Source: Leptospira_B sp964571605 | GTDB taxonomy: Bacteria; Spirochaetota; Leptospiria; Leptospirales; Leptospiraceae | Length of the DNA stretch: 17,509 bases | Assembly (NCBI GenBank): GCA_964571605.1 | Contig: CAZNCS010000065.1 | Location: 1 to 17,509, forward strand | Direction: 5' to 3' | Shown here: piece after piece, positions 13,852 to 17,509 of the stretch | Layout: the number at the start of each line of letters is the position of its first letter | How positions within the stretch are numbered: position 1 is the stretch's first letter | Program-made: the position numbers and the translations under genes | The notes under the pieces: model-generated | The model's database searches: none | Told to the model about the DNA's origin: nothing | What the model saw: the letters and a program-made list of their open reading frames with translations, nothing else

Positions 13852-15402
13852 ATGGTTGCTGCAAAAGAAAAATATGTTCTTTCAATAGATAGTGGGGGAA
13901 GCGGGATTCGCGCGATTCTATTCGATAAAAAAGGGCGGATTGTTTCCAGGCAGTATGAAAAAACTCCTCCAATTGTGAGCGAGCCCGGGGCTCTCGAACA
14001 TGATCCGGAAAAACTCTGGCAGGCCTTAGTCTCCGTAGTCAAAAAAACAATTCGAAATAAAAAATTCCAGGCTTCCAATATCGATTCCATCGGGATCTGC
14101 AATCAAAGGGGATCGTTCTTACTTTGGGATAAGACTACAGCCAAACCTTTAACTCGTTTGATCAGTTGGGCCGATGTGAGAGCGGGTAAAACCTCGGCCG
14201 AAATGAATTCCAATAAGATTTGGAAACTCGTTCAATTTGTTTCCAGAATTTTGGGCACGATCACAGGACATCCTATGCTTGTGGCTACATATTTATTGAA
14301 GTTTACTACCGATCACGCTTCCGTTCGTTTAAAATGGGTGTTCGATCAAAAACCCGATTTGAGAAAAAAGGCGAAAAAAGGCGAAATTCTTTTTGGTACT
14401 TTGGATACCTGGTTCGTATATAAACTCACTAAAGGAAAAGAACATATCACCGATCCCTCGAATGCTACGGTGACAGGTATGTTCAACCCATTTCAATTAC
14501 AATGGAACGCTCCTCTTTGCGGGATTTTCGGAATCCCATTGAAAATTTTTCCCAATGTAAAGGATACTGCGTCTGATTTCGGATCCACTGAACCTTCCAT
14601 TTTTGGAGGTGTATCGATTCCGATTCGCGCGGTAGTCGGAGATCAAATGGCTGCGTTATTTGGTCATGGCTGTTTCGAAAAAGGAGGAGTTAAAATTTCC
14701 CAAGGTTCCGGAGCCTTCGTGGATATGAATATGGGAGATAAACCTAGAATTTCCAAGAGAGGATTATTTCCGCTCGTCGCTTGGAGATTGGACGGAAAAC
14801 CCACATATATGTTGGAAGGTTTTACTGGTACTGTAGGAACTTTAATCGATTGGTTGGGAAAAGGGATCGGGCTTTCGGATACTCCTAAAGTGTTAAACGA
14901 ACTCGCTTCTCAAACCCAGGATACCGGCGGAGTGATTTTTGTTCCTACCGCTTCCGGTATGAGATTTCCGCATTTTAATCCGAATGCAAAGGCGTCTGTG
15001 TTCGGACTTTCTTTGGCGACACATAGAAGGCATGTGGCTCGCGCGGTTTTGGAAGGAATTGCATTATCTTTATTTGATATATTAGAGGGAATTAAAAAAG
15101 ACACGAATGTGCCTGTGAGTTCCATTATGGTGGATGGGGGAGTCTCTCAGTCCGATATTCTACTCCAATGTCTCGCGGATTTTTGCCAGGTAGATGTGAA
15201 ACGTGCTCCCGAACCAGATATGACTGCAACAGGCGCGGCTTATTTGGCGGGTTTAGGATCCGGTTTTTGGAAAAATAAAGAAGAATTAGGAAAATTAGAA
15301 AAAGGTTATAAAGTTTTTAAACCCAAAATGGATTCTAAAATCAGAAAAGTAACATTGGATCGTTGGCACCGTGCGGTACAATCCACTCTGAAAATCGACT
15401 AA
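13852..15402 (+). CDS. FGGY-family carbohydrate kinase, glycerol-kinase-like
   Basis: A 516-residue sugar or polyol kinase of the cytoplasm. Both FGGY halves are complete: the phosphate loop LSIDSGGSGIRA (D13), PGALEHDPEKLW, ILFGTLDTWFVYKLTKG, DPSNATVTGMFN, GDQMAALFGHG (D264, Q265), SQGSGAFVDMNMG, GLSLATHRRHVARAVLEGIA, MVDGGVSQSD and ATGAAYLAGLGSGFW. It is closest in pattern to glycerol kinase, which makes glycerol-3-phosphate. However, the NQRE motif is NQRG (R86, G87), so the Glu that binds glycerol is missing, and an extra segment of about 25 residues follows the WADVRAGKT motif. The substrate is therefore uncertain. ATG 13852 has GGGGA and GAAGAG upstream; an in-frame ATG at 13837 would add five residues. 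No neighbouring glycerol genes are seen. Confidence 0.88.
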   Translation: MVAAKEKYVLSIDSGGSGIRAILFDKKGRIVSRQYEKTPPIVSEPGALEHDPEKLWQALVSVVKKTIRNKKFQASNIDSIGICNQRGSFLLWDKTTAKPLTRLISWADVRAGKTSAEMNSNKIWKLVQFVSRILGTITGHPMLVATYLLKFTTDHASVRLKWVFDQKPDLRKKAKKGEILFGTLDTWFVYKLTKGKEHITDPSNATVTGMFNPFQLQWNAPLCGIFGIPLKIFPNVKDTASDFGSTEPSIFGGVSIPIRAVVGDQMAALFGHGCFEKGGVKISQGSGAFVDMNMGDKPRISKRGLFPLVAWRLDGKPTYMLEGFTGTVGTLIDWLGKGIGLSDTPKVLNELASQTQDTGGVIFVPTASGMRFPHFNPNAKASVFGLSLATHRRHVARAVLEGIALSLFDILEGIKKDTNVPVSSIMVDGGVSQSDILLQCLADFCQVDVKRAPEPDMTATGAAYLAGLGSGFWKNKEELGKLEKGYKVFKPKMDSKIRKVTLDRWHRAVQSTLKID

Positions 15403-15414
15403 AGAGGATTTTCT

Positions 15415-15849
15415 CTATTCTTCGATACGAATCGAGCTTACTACTGTAGTTAATTGTTCCGCTAAATCTTCGGATGGTTCTTCGTCTCCGTTATAAGTGA
15501 CTAAGACCATTCTTTTTTTGGCGGAGATTAAATAGACAATCCAATGTCTGCCGTCTTCTTTTAAAAATTCGCAGGCAATGATATGCGCGTTTTCATTATT
15601 ATCGAAGAAGGCGGCCTTATCGGCCTCGTAAGGAATCCCGTGAGTCGCTAGGTATCTTTCCAATTCGGCTTCGGGATCGAATACTCCCACTTTATTTTCA
15701 AAAGCGTAGATCTGCATGGCGCCGGCCCCGTCTTCTTCGAAAAAAGCCGGAATTCCTTCGATGACTATATTTTGCCAATGTCCGGGGATCACCATGGTGT
15801 ACCAGCCGGCGGGAGATCTGTAAAATTTATAATCGATTTTGCGGTCCAT
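15415..15849 (-). CDS. Small soluble protein of unknown function
   Basis: A 144-residue acidic, soluble protein without signal peptide or membrane helix. The order YRSPAGWYTMVIPGHWQN, FEEDGAGAMQIYAFENK, ...EAELERYLATHGIPYE, HIIACEFLKEDGRHWIVYLISAKKRMVLVTYNGDEEPSEDLAEQLTTVVSSIRIEE suggests an alternating beta/alpha protein. It is reminiscent of small PsbP/Mog1-like folds, in which a 'SP.GW....P..W' opening is common. I cannot assign a function. It is convergent with the FGGY kinase (12 nt between stops) and divergent from the hydrolase. GGGAGG is 14 nt before the ATG, unusually far, and no alternative start codon lies between. Confidence 0.75.
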   Translation of the reverse strand: MDRKIDYKFYRSPAGWYTMVIPGHWQNIVIEGIPAFFEEDGAGAMQIYAFENKVGVFDPEAELERYLATHGIPYEADKAAFFDNNENAHIIACEFLKEDGRHWIVYLISAKKRMVLVTYNGDEEPSEDLAEQLTTVVSSIRIEE

Positions 15850-15919
15850 CTGAAAAGCGGAGACCTCCCTGAGTCAATTTCCCGGATAGAAAAATACGGG
15901 CAAGCATGTTTGGGAAGAC

Positions 15920-15948
15920 TTGACATCCGTACGATTCGGCGCATTCTT
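15920..15948 (+). promoter_or_regulatory. Candidate promoter of the alpha/beta hydrolase gene
   Basis: A consensus TTGACA (15920-15925) is followed after 17 bases by ATTCTT (15943-15948), a weak -10. Transcription would begin at about 15955-15957, that is, at the start codon itself. Confidence 0.3.
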
Positions 15949-15956
15949 CTCTGTCA

Positions 15957-17192
15957 GTGATCGCGATTCTGAAAAACAGAAGGGGCCCCTTCTACCTTGT
16001 AACTACTTTTTTAGCCATCATATTTTTTGCGATCTTTGCTTCTTCTCTCGCGATTTTATTTTCTCTTTTTTTAATCGCTGTACTGCTTATGTATCCAATT
16101 CTTTTGGATTGGATTTCCCGTTTGTACGGCCAAGAAGATATTGCCGACGAGGTCCATTACGCTAAAACCAGAGACGGTTGGAATATCGCGCTTCATAGAC
16201 ATATTCCCCCCATACCTAATTTGGAACTGGCGCCTGTAATCGTAGTACATGGGATCGCGACTAATAAATACGTAATCGATTTAGACAAAAGACATTCTTT
16301 ACCCTACTATTTAAAACTCAGAGGTTTCGAAGTTTTCGCGGTTTCTTTGAGAGGTGCGGGATTATCGTATCATGAAAATGGAGACGGTTACCAAGATTTT
16401 ACTTTCGACGATCTCGTTAAGTATGATGTGGAAGCCGTATTGAATAAAACACTTTCGATTACTGGGAAAAAAAGGGCGAGCTGGGTCGGACATTCCATGG
16501 GAGCGATGATACTCTATTCTTATCTTGGAATTTCTTCCCGGGAAGAAAAAGAAAAAGTGGCGACTTTTGTTTCCTTGGGTGGACCGGGGAATTTAAATCA
16601 TTTGGGCTTAAGTCTGATCGGGCTTTTGTCTCGTTTTCCCAGAGCCAGAAAAGTTTTGGATCTTAAGTTCGGAGCTTCTATGCTCGCTCCTCTCGCGGGA
16701 GAAATTTACACACCAATAGATGAGATCTTATACAATCCGAAAGCAACCCGGCCCAAAACCGTAAAAAAAGTAATGAAAAACGCGATCGAAAATATCAGCG
16801 AAGGTCTGATAGAACAATTCATGTCTTGGATCGAAACCAAAAAGATGAGTTCTATGAACGGATTCCATGATTATATTGAAAACCAAAAAGGGATTACTGT
16901 TCCGAGTTTATTTATCGCAGGCTCTAAGGATGCAATTGCAACTCCGGAAACTGTAAAGTTTGTATACGATCGTTCCGGTGCGAAAATAAAAAAATTCGTA
17001 GTTATTTCCAAAGAAAACGGAGCCTCCGAAGACTACGGACATGGATGTTTGATTTTGGGAGAAAGAGCGGAAGACGACGTTTTCCCCAAAGTGGAACAGT
17101 TTCTCCGAGAATTTGGAACTTCTAAAAAGTTAGGCTGGTTCGGAAAATTGGGAAGAAAAATCCGAAAGAATATCAGTTTGCTCCGCTCCTAA
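15957..17192 (+). CDS. Membrane-anchored alpha/beta hydrolase
   Basis: A 411-residue protein with two hydrophobic helices in residues 10-54 (a membrane hairpin or anchor) and an alpha/beta hydrolase domain behind it. The predicted triad is S180 in VGHSMGA, D325 in AGSKDAIA and H362 in DYGHGC. PVIVVHGIATNKYVID supplies the oxyanion-region HG motif. LRGAGLSY and GGPGNL are also typical, and the layout resembles lysophospholipase or lipase-type esterases of the membrane; the substrate is unknown. The only start in the open frame after the last stop is GTG 15957. No Shine-Dalgarno precedes it, and a TTGACA lies 37 bases upstream, so the message may be leaderless. The C-terminus is basic (KKLGWFGKLGRKIRKN), which may add membrane contact. 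Confidence 0.85.
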   Translation: MIAILKNRRGPFYLVTTFLAIIFFAIFASSLAILFSLFLIAVLLMYPILLDWISRLYGQEDIADEVHYAKTRDGWNIALHRHIPPIPNLELAPVIVVHGIATNKYVIDLDKRHSLPYYLKLRGFEVFAVSLRGAGLSYHENGDGYQDFTFDDLVKYDVEAVLNKTLSITGKKRASWVGHSMGAMILYSYLGISSREEKEKVATFVSLGGPGNLNHLGLSLIGLLSRFPRARKVLDLKFGASMLAPLAGEIYTPIDEILYNPKATRPKTVKKVMKNAIENISEGLIEQFMSWIETKKMSSMNGFHDYIENQKGITVPSLFIAGSKDAIATPETVKFVYDRSGAKIKKFVVISKENGASEDYGHGCLILGERAEDDVFPKVEQFLREFGTSKKLGWFGKLGRKIRKNISLLRS

Positions 17193-17267
17193 TCCTCCTC
17201 GCCTACCTCAAAAGAGTAGCAATCTTCCTTTAATATCACCAATCTGAAAGCTATGTCCTGTTATGAT

Positions 17268-17299
17268 ATGCCTATATAATAGGCATGTTTTTTATTTTA
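17268..17299 (+). terminator. AT-rich intrinsic terminator candidate after the hydrolase gene
   Basis: ATGCCTAT (17268-17275) is the exact inverted repeat of ATAGGCAT (17279-17286) around ATA, followed by GTTTTTTATTTT. It is 75 nt after the hydrolase stop codon. The stem is perfect but has only three or four G-C pairs and a three-base loop; an operator for the next gene is the alternative. TAGGCAT recurs at about 17309-17315. The rest of 17193-17412 shows no gene. Confidence 0.5.
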
Positions 17300-17412
17300 A
17301 TTCATAAATTAGGCATTGAGCGCGTTCTGGATGAATTGGTACGCTAATTGCATAAAGAACGGGTAGAGCGAAACGGGTCCCAAGAAAAATAGATTCGTAG
17401 AGGTGCTTGTTC

Positions 17413-17509
17413 ATGATAGAGCTCAAGTTCGGACAGAGAAAAGTTGTTAGTTTCCGGGGGGCGAGAAAGGTCGTCGGAGGACTAACGGAGAAGAATAAAA
17501 TTGATATTC
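17413..17509 (+). CDS. N-terminus of an unidentified protein (runs off window)
   Basis: An open frame starts at ATG 17413 with GAGG 8-9 nt upstream and stays open to the window edge, giving 32 codons: MIELKFGQRKVVSFRG, then ARKVVGGLTEKNKIDI. The segment is basic and soluble, without a signal peptide. I do not recognise the family, and the fragment is too short to identify a domain. It is on the same strand as the hydrolase, but a probable terminator separates them, so it is likely a separate transcription unit. Confidence 0.5.
   Translation, partial: MIELKFGQRKVVSFRGARKVVGGLTEKNKIDI

Overview
The window looks like chromosomal DNA from a spirochete of the genus Leptospira or a close relative. 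This is inferred from moderate-to-low GC, lipoprotein signal peptides with relaxed lipoboxes, and the mix of gene families; no rRNA or tRNA is present to confirm it. No CRISPR array, insertion sequence, phage gene or RNA gene was recognised.

Left end (1-4333): a truncated two-GAF sensor protein on the minus strand, then a plus-strand series. It comprises a membrane-anchored metallophosphoesterase, a tiny secreted SmbP-like protein, a MORN-repeat lipoprotein, a half-size EamA transporter and a DoxX-family membrane protein. The leaders of the tiny protein and of the MORN lipoprotein are unusually rich in perfect inverted repeats that involve their ribosome-binding sites.

Centre (4429-12450, all minus strand): a seven-gene heme-acquisition operon. 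In transcription order it holds a Ser/Thr/Gly-rich lipoprotein of unknown function, an HmuY-like lipoprotein, an HmuR-like TonB-dependent receptor, HmuT (periplasmic heme-binding protein), HmuU (permease), HmuV (ATPase) and HmuS/HemS (cytoplasmic heme handling). The genes are tightly packed: two ATGA overlaps, a 5-nt gap between hmuY and hmuR, and 15 nt between hmuV and hmuS. The operon ends in a strong intrinsic terminator. A Fur-box-like palindrome and a second palindrome inside a candidate promoter lie upstream, so iron- or heme-responsive control is likely. The inferred flow is: surface lipoproteins capture heme, the receptor passes it through the outer membrane using TonB, HmuT-UV imports it, and HmuS receives it. 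The HmuY-like protein lacks a His pair and the receptor lacks the usual His positions, so heme would have to be bound in a different way.

Right end (12528-17509): a doubtful 46-codon ORF, a 'host attachment' family protein with its own promoter and terminator, and a gene-free stretch made of CTCTGCG-type inverted repeats. These are followed by an FGGY kinase related to glycerol kinase but lacking its conserved Glu, a small unassigned protein on the minus strand, a membrane-anchored alpha/beta hydrolase that may be translated from a leaderless message, and the first codons of a gene running off the window.
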